From positions 1 through 57,355 of the forward strand of contig URHE01000005.1 in assembly GCA_900547595.1 (NCBI GenBank): 57,355 nt of DNA, written 5' to 3'. This DNA is from an uncultured Desulfovibrio sp. Lineage in GTDB: Bacteria > Desulfobacterota > Desulfovibrionia > Desulfovibrionales > Desulfovibrionaceae. Positions 42,908-51,874 of this stretch are shown here, piece after piece (the stretch's first letter is position 1; each line of letters begins with the position of its first letter). The notes below the pieces were generated by a model. The model saw only the letters and a program-made list of their open reading frames with translations. It searched no databases and had not been told where the DNA came from. The position numbers and the translations under genes were made by a program.

Positions 42908-44024
42908 GCGCGCCTCCTTTCCATGGTGTGAATGCTTTTTTCAGGGCAAGTTCCAAATATTTCAACTGAAATGCCTGACGCCACCGGTTGCGGACACTGA
43001 ACACCTCCCCAAGGGGCTTGGCGGCGCGTGACTTCTTTTGCGCCAGCGCTTCTTTGACAGGAGTGTAGAAATACTTTTTAAACACTTTGGGATAGGTATA
43101 TTCAGTCAAAGCACGCTTCCATCCGGCAAGGGCAATAGCTCTCTGCTCTTCCACATGCTGCAAATAGTAATGACATTTTTCAATACATTCCTCAATGGAG
43201 TCAACGCCGACAACTTCCTTGTCCAGTTCAAAAATTTTAGCCAGATTGCTTTTGTTATCGCAAATCTGAAGTACGCCATTTGCAGGCAAATAAAATGTGC
43301 GGAGATTTACCGGCCCTGTGGAATTGTGCACATTGATTCCAATCTGGGATTTTGTCAGCATAGATAATTCTTTTTCGGATGGAAGATAACCTCTTTTCCA
43401 TCCCTTGCCAAAAAAGTACCCCTCGGGAAATGCGGCCTCAAGTGTACCCAAGCGCTCTTTTCTATACGGGCTCGTCTTATCCCCCATGAAAAAAACATTT
43501 ATATCACGCCTTTTGCTCAGGATATCAGCTGCAGTCAATGTTTTATCATATAAATTATGCATAAGGCCCAGCGGCAGCCAGGAAACGTTCTTGACTCCCC
43601 ATGACTTGTAGGTCTCTATTTCCGCAATATTTCCTATCAGACACATATCATAGGCGTCAGCAACGGGTCTGGACAGACGTTCGGATGCTTCGGGATCATC
43701 ATTGCAGCCAAACACGGTAAAACAGGGAAGCTCCTTTACAAAATCCCGATGCAAATGAATTCCCGGTGCATTAAAAAAAACATCATAATGTTCACACATT
43801 TTATATAACTTTTCATATAATTCCAGGAGCGCCGTATCCCCCTTGATCCAGAGTTTCTCAATATCTTCATAGGCCTTTGCATATGCCGGAGGATTTATTG
43901 TCAAACACACAGGATCAATGTCAAAGCCAACGTTTCGCAATTCTTCCACAACTTCCAAAGCCAGAACTTCAGTATTGCGATATTGTGCGGACGGAAAATA
44001 GGGATAGCCATAAAGAATGCGCAT
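42900..44024 (-). CDS. CgeB-like glycosyltransferase (GT-B)
   Basis: 374 residues. The N-terminal half (ILYGYPYFPSAQYRNTEVLA, VFGCNDDPEASERLSRP, YDMCLIGNIAEIETYKSWG) and the C-terminal half (DINVFFMGDKTSPYRKERL, IGINVHNSTGPVNLRTFYLP, NGVLQICDN) match the CgeB/DUF3880-type family of putative protein or glycan glycosyltransferases. AT-richer than the core genes. It starts 17 bases after wzt, so it is the first gene of the variable block and overlaps the phase-variable methyltransferase. Confidence 0.8.
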   Translation of the reverse strand: MRILYGYPYFPSAQYRNTEVLALEVVEELRNVGFDIDPVCLTINPPAYAKAYEDIEKLWIKGDTALLELYEKLYKMCEHYDVFFNAPGIHLHRDFVKELPCFTVFGCNDDPEASERLSRPVADAYDMCLIGNIAEIETYKSWGVKNVSWLPLGLMHNLYDKTLTAADILSKRRDINVFFMGDKTSPYRKERLGTLEAAFPEGYFFGKGWKRGYLPSEKELSMLTKSQIGINVHNSTGPVNLRTFYLPANGVLQICDNKSNLAKIFELDKEVVGVDSIEECIEKCHYYLQHVEEQRAIALAGWKRALTEYTYPKVFKKYFYTPVKEALAQKKSRAAKPLGEVFSVRNRWRQAFQLKYLELALKKAFTPWKGGAHE

Positions 44025-44041
44025 ACCTCAATCATCCTCTG

Positions 44042-45289
44042 TCAGCATTGTTGATGCTCCTTTGTCACCCACGGAAGATGCGCAAGGATTTCTGCACGAA
44101 ATACATCACCATGATATGGTCCACACCAGTTGCCGCTGCACACAGGACTGATAGACGCCGAAAAACCTCCGGCGCATGAGCGTTGATTGAATATCGAGGA
44201 ACCAACTATTATTCTGTAGTTTTTGGGACCTAAAAAATACGCGGGGATTGTCATTTCAGAGATATAGGTTCCAGGTGAACGCTCTTCCAGTTTGACTTCT
44301 CCATCGCTATTGAACGATCGCACAAGCCGCATCCCCAAAGCATTTTCTATATCCACATGGATCCTGAATCCTGAAACCCTCTTTTTTATCCTGTACTTCA
44401 ACCTCAGCTTTGCCTCAACCGCAATATCGAATTTTCCTGTACACCTTTCCCCATTCTGCCAAATTCCGCATTCAACAAATTCTACAATATCATCTGATGA
44501 ATTTTTCAAATCAAAAATACTTTCTTTATTTTTCTCATTTTCGCTGCTGTAATCTAGTATTATCCTTCCAATATCTCCTTGATTAATAATCGCTCCTTCT
44601 TTTAAATAGATACCGACCGTACAAAGCTGACGGACAGCCGCCATATTATGACTGACAAACAGCACCGTGCGGCCTTCCTTGCCCACTTCCTCCATCTTGC
44701 CGAGGCATTTTTTCTGAAATTCGGCGTCGCCCACGGCCAGCACTTCGTCCACGATCAGGATTTCCGGTTCCAGGTGGGCGGCCACGGCAAAGGCAAGGCG
44801 CACATACATGCCCGAAGAGTAGCGTTTCACCGGCGTGTCCAGGAACTTCTCCACACCGGCGAAATCCACGATCTCATCAAACTTGCGGCGCACTTCGGCC
44901 CGGCTCATGCCCAGAATGGCGCCGTTGAGGAAGATGTTTTCCCGGCCCGTGAGTTCCGGGTGAAAGCCCGTGCCCACTTCCAGCAGGCTTGCCACGCGCC
45001 CGCGCAGGGTGATGCGCCCGGTGGTGGGCACGGTGATGCGCGAAAGCAGCTTGAGCAGGGTGGACTTGCCCGCGCCGTTGCGCCCGATGATGCCCACGCG
45101 CTCGCCGGGCATGATGTCAAAGTTCACGTCCCGGAGCGCCCAGAACTCTTCCCGGCGTGCCGCGCTCTTTTTCAGCAGGCGGCCGGGCAGTTTGAAAATC
45201 TCCTCCCGCAGCGACCTGTAGTGGGTCTGGCCCTCGTGGCGGATGGTGTAGCTCTTGCCGAGCCCTTCCACGGAGATGATGGGTTTCAT
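44042..45289 (-). CDS. wzt: ABC transporter ATP-binding protein for polysaccharide export, with C-terminal glycan-binding domain
   Basis: 415 residues. The ATPase half (1-~240) has Walker A GRNGAGKST, the signature YSSGM, Walker B LIVDEVLAVGD and the switch His in FVSHNMA. The C-terminal half (~250-415) is a beta-rich domain like the Wzt carbohydrate-binding domain that recognises the end of the O-chain before export. The DNA changes abruptly near 44.62-44.65 kb: GC-rich ATPase part, AT-rich C-terminal part. This is the expected mosaic of a conserved pump with a glycan-specific reader. It is paired with the permease gene 9 bases upstream. Confidence 0.92.
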   Translation of the reverse strand: MKPIISVEGLGKSYTIRHEGQTHYRSLREEIFKLPGRLLKKSAARREEFWALRDVNFDIMPGERVGIIGRNGAGKSTLLKLLSRITVPTTGRITLRGRVASLLEVGTGFHPELTGRENIFLNGAILGMSRAEVRRKFDEIVDFAGVEKFLDTPVKRYSSGMYVRLAFAVAAHLEPEILIVDEVLAVGDAEFQKKCLGKMEEVGKEGRTVLFVSHNMAAVRQLCTVGIYLKEGAIINQGDIGRIILDYSSENEKNKESIFDLKNSSDDIVEFVECGIWQNGERCTGKFDIAVEAKLRLKYRIKKRVSGFRIHVDIENALGMRLVRSFNSDGEVKLEERSPGTYISEMTIPAYFLGPKNYRIIVGSSIFNQRSCAGGFSASISPVCSGNWCGPYHGDVFRAEILAHLPWVTKEHQQC

Positions 45290-45298
45290 GGCCGCGCC

Positions 45299-46120
45299 CT
45301 AGATGACGTCCGCAAAGGTGCGTTCGGTTTTGCGAAAAACGCTGATGCCGCAGACCAGAAACACCACGGCGCAGCCTGCGCTGATGGCGAGCGCGCGCGC
45401 CGGGCAGTCCATGCTGCCCAGCACGGCCCAGCGGAAGCCGTCGATGACGCCCACCATGGGGTTGCATTCATAGAGCAGGCGCCACTTTTCCGGCACGATG
45501 CCGGAAGAGAAGCCCACTGGCGAGATGTAAAGGCCGAACTGGGTGATGAACGGCACGATGATGCGAAAGTCCCGGTAGGTGACGTTGAGCGCGCAGAGGA
45601 TGAGCCCCGGCCCCAGAGCCACCAGGGCGGCCAGCAGGGTGAGCAGCGGCACGGCCAGCACCTGCGGCGGCGGCAGATACCGATACCAGACCATCATCAG
45701 CGCGAGGAGCGCGAAGGAAAGGATAAAATCCACCACCGCCACGCCCATTGTGGCCACGGGAACGATGAGGCGCGGAAAATAGACCTTGGAGACAAGGTTG
45801 CTGTTGGCGACCAGGCTGTTGGCGATGGAGCTGATGGCCGTGGCAAAGAGCTGCCACGGCAGCATGGCCGCGAACACCATGAGCGGATACGGCGCTTCGC
45901 CCTCGGAGGGCAGCTTCGCCACCTTGGCGAACACAAAGGTAAAGGCCGCCATGGTGAGCAGCGGGCGCAGCACGGCCCAGAGGATGCCCACCACCGTCTG
46001 CTTGTACTGCACGGCCACATCGCGCCAGGTCAGGATAAGGAACAGCTCCCGATAGCGCCACAGGTCTTTCCAGTACTGCCGCTCGACGTGCCCGGCCTCG
46101 ATGACAAGCTCTTGCGCCAT
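45299..46120 (-). CDS. wzm: ABC-2 type permease for polysaccharide export
   Basis: 273 residues with six hydrophobic helices. The N-terminal amphipathic region YWKDLWRYRELFLILTWRDV and YKQTVVGILWAVLRPLLTM are hallmarks of Wzm/TagG permeases. With Wzt it moves the completed lipid-linked chain across the inner membrane. This means the glycan of this locus is finished in the cytoplasm, so all transferases and decorating enzymes encoded here would act before export. Confidence 0.93.
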   Translation of the reverse strand: MAQELVIEAGHVERQYWKDLWRYRELFLILTWRDVAVQYKQTVVGILWAVLRPLLTMAAFTFVFAKVAKLPSEGEAPYPLMVFAAMLPWQLFATAISSIANSLVANSNLVSKVYFPRLIVPVATMGVAVVDFILSFALLALMMVWYRYLPPPQVLAVPLLTLLAALVALGPGLILCALNVTYRDFRIIVPFITQFGLYISPVGFSSGIVPEKWRLLYECNPMVGVIDGFRWAVLGSMDCPARALAISAGCAVVFLVCGISVFRKTERTFADVI

Positions 46121-46128
46121 ACCTGCCG

Positions 46129-47064
46129 CTATCCCCCCTGTCGGGTTTGCAGAAAATCGCGGTACGCGTCGCGCAGCCCCGCTTCCAGCTCCACACGCGG
46201 CCTCCAGCCCATGCGGAACAGTTTGCCGCAGTCCAGAAGTTTGCGCGGCGTACCATCGGGCATTGCGGGGTCGGTGTCAATGCGGCCTTCAAAGCCCACC
46301 ACGCGGGCCACCAGCCGCGCGACGTCCATGATGCTGATGTCGGCGCCGCAGCCCACGTTGACATGCTCGAAGTCCGAATAGGTTTCCAGCAGAAAGACGC
46401 AGGCCCCGGCCATGTCGTCCACATGGAGGAACTCGCGCAGCGGCGTGCCCGTGCCCCAGATGGTCACGCTCCCGGCCCCCCGCTCCTTTGCCTCGTGAAA
46501 ACGCCGGATCAGCGCGGGGATCACATGGCTGTTCTGCGGGTGATAATTGTCGCCCGGGCCATACAGATTGGTGGGCATGGCGCTGATGGCGTCAAAGCCG
46601 TACTGCGCGCGATACGCCTGGCACATCCTGATGCCCGCGATCTTCGCCAGGGCATACGCCTCATTGGTGGGTTCCAGCGGCCCCGTGAGCAGATATTCCT
46701 CCCGGATGGGCTGCGGACACAGCCTGGGGTAGATGCAGGAAGAGCCGAGGAACAGCAGCTTTCCGCAGCCGTTGCGCCAGGCGCTGTCAATGACGTTGTT
46801 CTGGATTTGCAGGTTCTGGGAGATGAATTCCGCCGGATAGGTGGCATTGGCGTGGATGCCGCCCACTTTCGCCGCGGCCAGCACCACGACATCGGGCCTG
46901 TGGCGCGCGAAAAATTCCCGCACCGCCGCCTGATCGCACAGGTCCAGCTCCGCATGCGTGCGCGTGAGCAGATTCGTGTAGCCCGCGCGCTCCAGGGCGC
47001 GGCAGATGCCGCCGCCCACCAGCCCGCGATGCCCCGCCACATAGATCAGTGCATCCTTGTCCAT
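46129..47064 (-). CDS. fcl: GDP-L-fucose synthase
   Basis: 311 residues, the normal length. Converts GDP-4-keto-6-deoxy-D-mannose to GDP-L-fucose (epimerisation and NADPH reduction). Rossmann motif IYVAGHRGLVGGGI, AAAKVGGIHANATYPAEFI, the catalytic Ser in LGSSCIYP and Tyr/Lys in NEAYALAKIAG. ATG 47064 is preceded by GGAGCGG; the 54 codons before it contain the gmd terminator region. It follows gmd and precedes wzm. Confidence 0.94.
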   Translation of the reverse strand: MDKDALIYVAGHRGLVGGGICRALERAGYTNLLTRTHAELDLCDQAAVREFFARHRPDVVVLAAAKVGGIHANATYPAEFISQNLQIQNNVIDSAWRNGCGKLLFLGSSCIYPRLCPQPIREEYLLTGPLEPTNEAYALAKIAGIRMCQAYRAQYGFDAISAMPTNLYGPGDNYHPQNSHVIPALIRRFHEAKERGAGSVTIWGTGTPLREFLHVDDMAGACVFLLETYSDFEHVNVGCGADISIMDVARLVARVVGFEGRIDTDPAMPDGTPRKLLDCGKLFRMGWRPRVELEAGLRDAYRDFLQTRQGG

Positions 47065-47148
47065 CCGCTCCGCTCCACATCCGCGCCGGCCGGCGGTTTC
47101 TGGCGCATTCGCGGCACGTTTCGCGCCGCGCCGGACTCTCGCCCGGCG

Positions 47149-47183
47149 TGAAAAGCCATTTCCTGCGAAGGAGGAAACGGCTT
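47149..47183 (-). terminator. Hairpin with short T-run directly after gmd
   Basis: On the minus strand AAGCCGTTTCCT pairs with AGGAAATGGCTT (one wobble), and the right arm runs into TTTT. It starts at the base after the gmd stop codon. Partial termination here would lower fcl and export-gene expression relative to gmd. Confidence 0.55.
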
Positions 47184-48338
47184 CTATTCGTTGTGGCTGA
47201 AGGTCTTGAATCCCGCCACCCTGCACACGGCGTCGCGCATGCTCAGGGCCAGGTCCTCGCGCGCCATTTCGGCCACCATGTCCTCAAACGAACTTGCGGG
47301 CTCCCAGCCCAGTTTTTCCTTGGCCTTGGCCGGATCGCCCAGCAGGGTCTCCACTTCCGTGGGACGGAAGTAGCGCGGGTCCACCCGCACGATGACGTCC
47401 CCGGGCCTGACGTGACACTCCATTCCCTGCCGGTTGCCGGACGCCTGCCGCAGTTTGTCCATGTCCACAGCCGCCACCGCGCCGGTCTCCTCCACGCCCG
47501 TGCCCTGCCAGGAGAGCGTGAGCCCCATTTCCGCCGCCGCGGCATTGACAAAGTCGCGCACGGAAAACTGCCGCCCCGTGGCGATGACAAAATCCTCGGG
47601 CTTTTCCTGTTGCAGCATGAGCCACTGCATTTCCACATAATCGCGGGCATGGCCCCAGTCGCGCCGGGCGTCCATGTTGCCGAGATAGAGGCAGTCCTGA
47701 AGGCCGAGCACCATGCGCGAAAGCGCGCGGGTGATCTTGCGCGTCACAAAGGTCTCGCCGCGGATGGGCGACTCGTGATTGAACAGGATGCCGTTGCAGG
47801 CGTACATGCCGTAGGCTTCACGATAATTGACCGTGATCCAGTAGGCGTAGAGCTTGGCGCAGGCATAGGGCGAACGGGGGTAAAACGGCGTTTTTTCCGT
47901 CTGCGGCACTTCCTGCACCAGCCCGAAAAGCTCGGACGTGGATGCCTGATAAAATCGGGCCGTCGGGGCCAGACCGGTGATGCGGATGGCTTCCAGCAGG
48001 CGCAGCGTGCCCAGGGCGTCCACATCCGCCGTGTATTCCGGCGCTTCAAACGACACCTGCACATGGCTCTGGGCCGCCAGATTGTAAACCTCGTCCGGCT
48101 GCACCTCCTGCATGATGCGGACGAGGTTACTGGAGTCGGTCAGATCCCCGTAGTGCAGGATGAACCGCCGCGCGCAGGCGTGCGGGTCCTGATACAGGTG
48201 ATCGATGCGGTCCGTGTTGAACAGCGAGGCGCGGCGCTTGATGCCGTGCACTTCGTAGCCCTTGCGCAGCAGAAATTCCGCCAGATAGGCGCCGTCCTGG
48301 CCGGTAATGCCCGTTATGAGCGCTTTTTTCATCGTCAT
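47184..48338 (-). CDS. gmd: GDP-mannose 4,6-dehydratase
   Basis: 384 residues. Removes water from GDP-D-mannose to give GDP-4-keto-6-deoxy-D-mannose, the substrate of Fcl. Signatures: ALITGITGQDGAYLAEFLL, RRASLFNTDRIDHLY, YNLAAQSHVQVSFEAPEYT, catalytic region ASTSELFG and YACAKLYAYWITVNYR, and the NHESPIRGETFVTRKI stretch. ATG 48338 is chosen for AAGGAAACC at good spacing; ATG 48332 two codons later is possible. Confidence 0.95.
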   Translation of the reverse strand: MTMKKALITGITGQDGAYLAEFLLRKGYEVHGIKRRASLFNTDRIDHLYQDPHACARRFILHYGDLTDSSNLVRIMQEVQPDEVYNLAAQSHVQVSFEAPEYTADVDALGTLRLLEAIRITGLAPTARFYQASTSELFGLVQEVPQTEKTPFYPRSPYACAKLYAYWITVNYREAYGMYACNGILFNHESPIRGETFVTRKITRALSRMVLGLQDCLYLGNMDARRDWGHARDYVEMQWLMLQQEKPEDFVIATGRQFSVRDFVNAAAAEMGLTLSWQGTGVEETGAVAAVDMDKLRQASGNRQGMECHVRPGDVIVRVDPRYFRPTEVETLLGDPAKAKEKLGWEPASSFEDMVAEMAREDLALSMRDAVCRVAGFKTFSHNE

Positions 48339-48427
48339 TGGTTTCCTTGTCTGACGCGTCATGCAGAGAGTGAAGAGCCCCATGCCGCAGCGCCGCCGCA
48401 ACGGCGGCATGCGTCCGGCGCGCCCGT

Positions 48428-49858
48428 TCAGGCGTCGCGTTGCGGCGGGTCCGCCCGCCCGTACACATCGGCAAAGCGCACGATGTCATCCTCGCCCAGA
48501 TAGGAGCCGGACTGTATCTCGATGAGCACCAGGGGAATGATGCCGGGATTCTTCAACTGGTGGCGCGTGCCCGCGGGGATGTAGGTGGACTGGTTTTCCG
48601 TGTACAGCCGCGTTTCATCGCCATTGGTCACTTCCGCCGTGCCGCTGACCACCACCCAGTGCTCGGCGCGGTGGTGGTGCATCTGGAGGGAAAGCTCGGC
48701 CCCCGGATTGACGATGATGCGCTTGACCTGAAAACGGCTGTCCATGGCGAGCGTCTCATAACTGCCCCACGGACGGTACACCAGCGGATGCTGCTTGCAT
48801 TCGATGCGCTCCGCCGCCTGCAGGCGGCTCACCACGGCCTTGACCTCCTGCACGCGGTCGCGCGGGGCCACCAGCACGGCATCCCGCGTTTCCACCACAA
48901 CGAGGTCCCGCACGCCGACAGCCGCCAGCAGACGGTGCCGGGCGTTGAAATAACAGTTTTCCGTGTCCCGGGTCAGGATGTCGCCATGGCAGACGTTGCC
49001 GTCGGCATCGCGCGGTTCGGCCTGATAAAATGCCTCCCATGAACCAAGATCGCTCCAGTCCGTGGAGAGGGGCACCACCGCCGCGCGCTCCGTCCGCTCC
49101 ATGACGGCATAGTCGATGGAGTCGGAGGGCGACGCCTGAAACGCGGCGGCATCCGGGCGGCAGAAAACGCCGTCCGCCGCCCGGCCCTCCCAGGCGGCGC
49201 GGCAGGCGGCGAATATCTCCGGGGCGTGGCGCTCAAGCTCCTGCAAATAGACGGAGACCCGCAACAGGAACATGCCGCTGTTCCACAAAAAGCCGCCCTG
49301 CTCCAGCATGGCCCGGGCCGTGGCCGCATCGGGCTTTTCCGTAAAGCGGGCCACGCGGAAGCCGCCGCCCAGCGCCGCACCCTGCTCGATATAGCCGAAT
49401 CCCGTTTCCGGAGCCGTCGGCGTGATGCCGAAGGTGACGATATATCCCTGCTCCGCCAGCGGCGCGGCGGCTTCCACTCCGGCGGTAAAGACGCTCTCGT
49501 CGCCGATGGCGTGGTCGGAGGGCAGCACCAGCATGAGCGGGTCGTCGCCGCCCCCGGCAAGGGAAAACGCGGCCAGGGCGATGGCCGGAGCGGTGTTGCG
49601 CGGCGCGGGCTCCAGGAGGATGGCGGCCCTGGCGCCGCTTTCATAGAGGGCGGCGGTCACATAAAACCGGTGCGCCTCGTTGCAGACGATGACCGGTTCC
49701 GCGCTTTCCGGAACATGCCGCGCCCGCGCGAGCGTATCCTTGAAAAGCGTCCGTCCGTTCCCCAGGTCGACAAACTGCTTGGGGTACGTCTGGCGCGAAA
49801 GCGGCCACAGGCGCGTGCCGCTGCCGCCGCAAAGGATGACGGGAGCAATGCCTGGCAT
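48428..49858 (-). CDS. manC: Bifunctional mannose-1-phosphate guanylyltransferase / mannose-6-phosphate isomerase
   Basis: 476 residues from ATG 49858; a GTG four codons earlier is also possible and both have weak ribosome sites. The N-terminal GT-A domain has PVILCGGSGTRLWPLSRQ and YPKQFVDL for GTP binding, with FTEKPD further on. The C-terminal cupin isomerase domain has RPWGSYETL, QMHHHRAEHWVVVSGTAEV with metal-binding histidines, and YIPAGTRHQLKNPG. The type II bifunctional enzyme can start from fructose-6-phosphate and, with ManB, yields GDP-mannose. Confidence 0.95.
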   Translation of the reverse strand: MPGIAPVILCGGSGTRLWPLSRQTYPKQFVDLGNGRTLFKDTLARARHVPESAEPVIVCNEAHRFYVTAALYESGARAAILLEPAPRNTAPAIALAAFSLAGGGDDPLMLVLPSDHAIGDESVFTAGVEAAAPLAEQGYIVTFGITPTAPETGFGYIEQGAALGGGFRVARFTEKPDAATARAMLEQGGFLWNSGMFLLRVSVYLQELERHAPEIFAACRAAWEGRAADGVFCRPDAAAFQASPSDSIDYAVMERTERAAVVPLSTDWSDLGSWEAFYQAEPRDADGNVCHGDILTRDTENCYFNARHRLLAAVGVRDLVVVETRDAVLVAPRDRVQEVKAVVSRLQAAERIECKQHPLVYRPWGSYETLAMDSRFQVKRIIVNPGAELSLQMHHHRAEHWVVVSGTAEVTNGDETRLYTENQSTYIPAGTRHQLKNPGIIPLVLIEIQSGSYLGEDDIVRFADVYGRADPPQRDA

Positions 49859-49970
49859 AGTGTCACTCACAAGGGGACGTTAACAACACCGCGCGCATGC
49901 GCAAAAAAATATGGATATACCATTAACGGGCGCGGAACAAGGTCTCCTTCCGGACGGCCCTCACCGGCCC

Positions 49971-51377
49971 TCACGCGGGCACAGCGCCGCCCTCCCTTTC
50001 CAGCAGACGCAGAAGCTCGGCGGTTTTGTCCTCCAGCAGGGCCCGCTCGCCCCGGGTCTCCACATTGAGGCGCAGGAGCGGCTCGGTATTGGACATGCGC
50101 AGGTTGAAGCGCCAGTGGGGAAATTCCAGATTCACGCCGTCCAGATCGTCCCCGCGCAGGGCGCCGGGGGCGTATTGCTCCCGCACGCGCCGCATCAGGG
50201 CGGGCGCGTCCTGCACGCGGCGGTTGATCTCGCCGCTGCACGGATAGGCGGCCATGCGCTCGGCCACAAGCTCCGCCAGGGGGCGCCCCGTGCGCTGCAC
50301 CAGGGCCGCCACCAAAAGCCAGGGCAGCATGCCCGAATCGCAGTAGGCAAAATCGCGGAAATAGTGGTGGGCGCTCATCTCGCCGCCATAGACGGCATCC
50401 TCCGCCCGCATGCGCTCCTTCATGAAGGCGTGCCCGGTCTTGCCCATGACGGGCCGCCCGCCCGCCGCCAGCACCACCTCGCGGGTGTTCCAGTACACCC
50501 GCGTATCGTGCACCACCGTGCCGCCGGGAGCGCGGCGCAGCAGTTCCCGCGCCAGCAGCCCTATGCAGTAGTAGCCCTCGATGAAGTTGCCGTCGCCGTC
50601 ATAGAGGAAACAGCGGTCGAAATCCCCGTCCCAGGCAATGCCCATATCCGCCCCGGCCTCGCGCACGGCCGCGGCGGTGGCGGCGCGGCGTTCCGGCAAC
50701 AGCGGATTGGGCACGCCATGGGGAAAGGCCCCGTCCGGCTCCATGTGCAGCCGGACGAACTCAAAGGGCAGGCGCCGCGCCAGTTCTTCCAGCACAAGGC
50801 CCGCGCAGCCGTTGCCCGCGTCGGCCACGAGCCTCAGCGGGCGGCGCCCCGCCGCCGCCGCTCCGGACGCGCCGCTGTAGTCCAGCAGCCAGCGCACATA
50901 TGCCGGCCTGAACGACACGTCCCGCACCGCCGGGGAAGCCGCGCCCCCGGACGGTGGCGGGGTGGCCGCCGCCAGCAGGCCGCCCACCCGGTCGCGCAGG
51001 GCGGCCAGCCCGGAATCCCCGCTGACAGGGATGGCGCCGCCGCGCACCAGCTTGAAGCCGTTCTCATCCGCCGGATTGTGGCTGCCGGTGATCATGATGC
51101 CCGCATCAAAGGGCCCGTTGGCCGCGGCATAATAGATTTCTTCCGTCCCGCAGAGGCCGATGTCCGCAACGTCGGCCCCGGCATCCGTCAGCCCCGCCGC
51201 CAGCGCGCCGCGCAGGAGCGGCCCGGAAAGGCGCGCATCCCGCCCCAGGACCACACGGCGCGCGCCCAGCACCTCCACCACGGCCTGTCCCAGCGCGCGC
51301 GCCAGCGGGGCATCCAGTCCATCGGGCACCCGCCCCCGAACATCATAGGCCTTGAAACAGGAAAGACGCGCGTCCAT
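49971..51377 (-). CDS. manB: Phosphomannomutase (CpsG/ManB type)
   Basis: 468 residues of the alpha-D-phosphohexomutase family. FKAYDVRGRVPDGL at the N-terminus, phosphoserine loop MITGSHNPADENGFKL, metal loop WDGDFDRCFLYD, sugar-binding GGEMSAHHYFRDF and the C-terminal phosphate site MSNTEPLLRLNVE. Converts mannose-6-phosphate to mannose-1-phosphate for ManC. ATG 51377 has GGAGGG upstream. The 80 codons open upstream are GC-rich noise. About 100 bases separate it from manC. Confidence 0.95.
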   Translation of the reverse strand: MDARLSCFKAYDVRGRVPDGLDAPLARALGQAVVEVLGARRVVLGRDARLSGPLLRGALAAGLTDAGADVADIGLCGTEEIYYAAANGPFDAGIMITGSHNPADENGFKLVRGGAIPVSGDSGLAALRDRVGGLLAAATPPPSGGAASPAVRDVSFRPAYVRWLLDYSGASGAAAAGRRPLRLVADAGNGCAGLVLEELARRLPFEFVRLHMEPDGAFPHGVPNPLLPERRAATAAAVREAGADMGIAWDGDFDRCFLYDGDGNFIEGYYCIGLLARELLRRAPGGTVVHDTRVYWNTREVVLAAGGRPVMGKTGHAFMKERMRAEDAVYGGEMSAHHYFRDFAYCDSGMLPWLLVAALVQRTGRPLAELVAERMAAYPCSGEINRRVQDAPALMRRVREQYAPGALRGDDLDGVNLEFPHWRFNLRMSNTEPLLRLNVETRGERALLEDKTAELLRLLEREGGAVPA

Positions 51378-51874
51378 AGTATGCCCTCCACCACAAAACG
51401 GCCCGCGCGGCGACGCGCAGGCCCCGACGGCTCCGGAACCGGACGGAAAACCCGGCCCGCGGGCCCTCCTGACACCGAATGGCGCAAGGCCCGGCAGCTC
51501 CCCGGAAAGCAGGTCCGGGGGGAACAGGGGCAGCCTACACGCAAACAGGCCATCAGGCCAGCCGTATCTTCCGCCTGCCGCGCCGGCGGGAACCGCGGCG
51601 AAGGCCGCCCCCGGCAAAACCGGCGGCGATGTCCCGCCCGCGTTCCCTCTTGCGGGGGCACAAAGTCTTGTGCTACGGCAGGTTCTGTCCGGTCGGAACA
51701 GGGATGTCAGGATTTTTCGCTGTTGCGCCCGTGTTCCGCGCGGTCAGACGCGGATACGGCCATGCGCCCGTTGCGCTGCGCAGCCGGTTCCCCGCGTTTT
51801 CTCCTGTTGCGCCATGAAGGGCCGAAGCGGACTGTCCGGCACCGCGCGGGACTCCGGAAACGAAGGAAGGGCAC
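51378..51874. other. 497-base intergenic region between divergent manB and the hydrogenase operon, no feature recognised
   Basis: GC-rich, with several short inverted GC stretches. I found no tRNA, riboswitch signature, coding sequence or strong promoter. It must hold the promoters of both the polysaccharide locus (minus) and the hydrogenase genes (plus). Confidence 0.5.

Noticed and set aside
49871..49970. Hairpin GCGCGCATGCGC followed by A-run as a terminator between manB and manC
   Set aside because: The A/T-run lies on the wrong side for the minus-strand transcript and the stem is short; it may be part of a promoter but I cannot define one.
51378..51874. A riboswitch in the long leader region before the hydrogenase operon
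   Set aside because: No conserved riboswitch core was recognised; only generic GC-rich inverted stretches.
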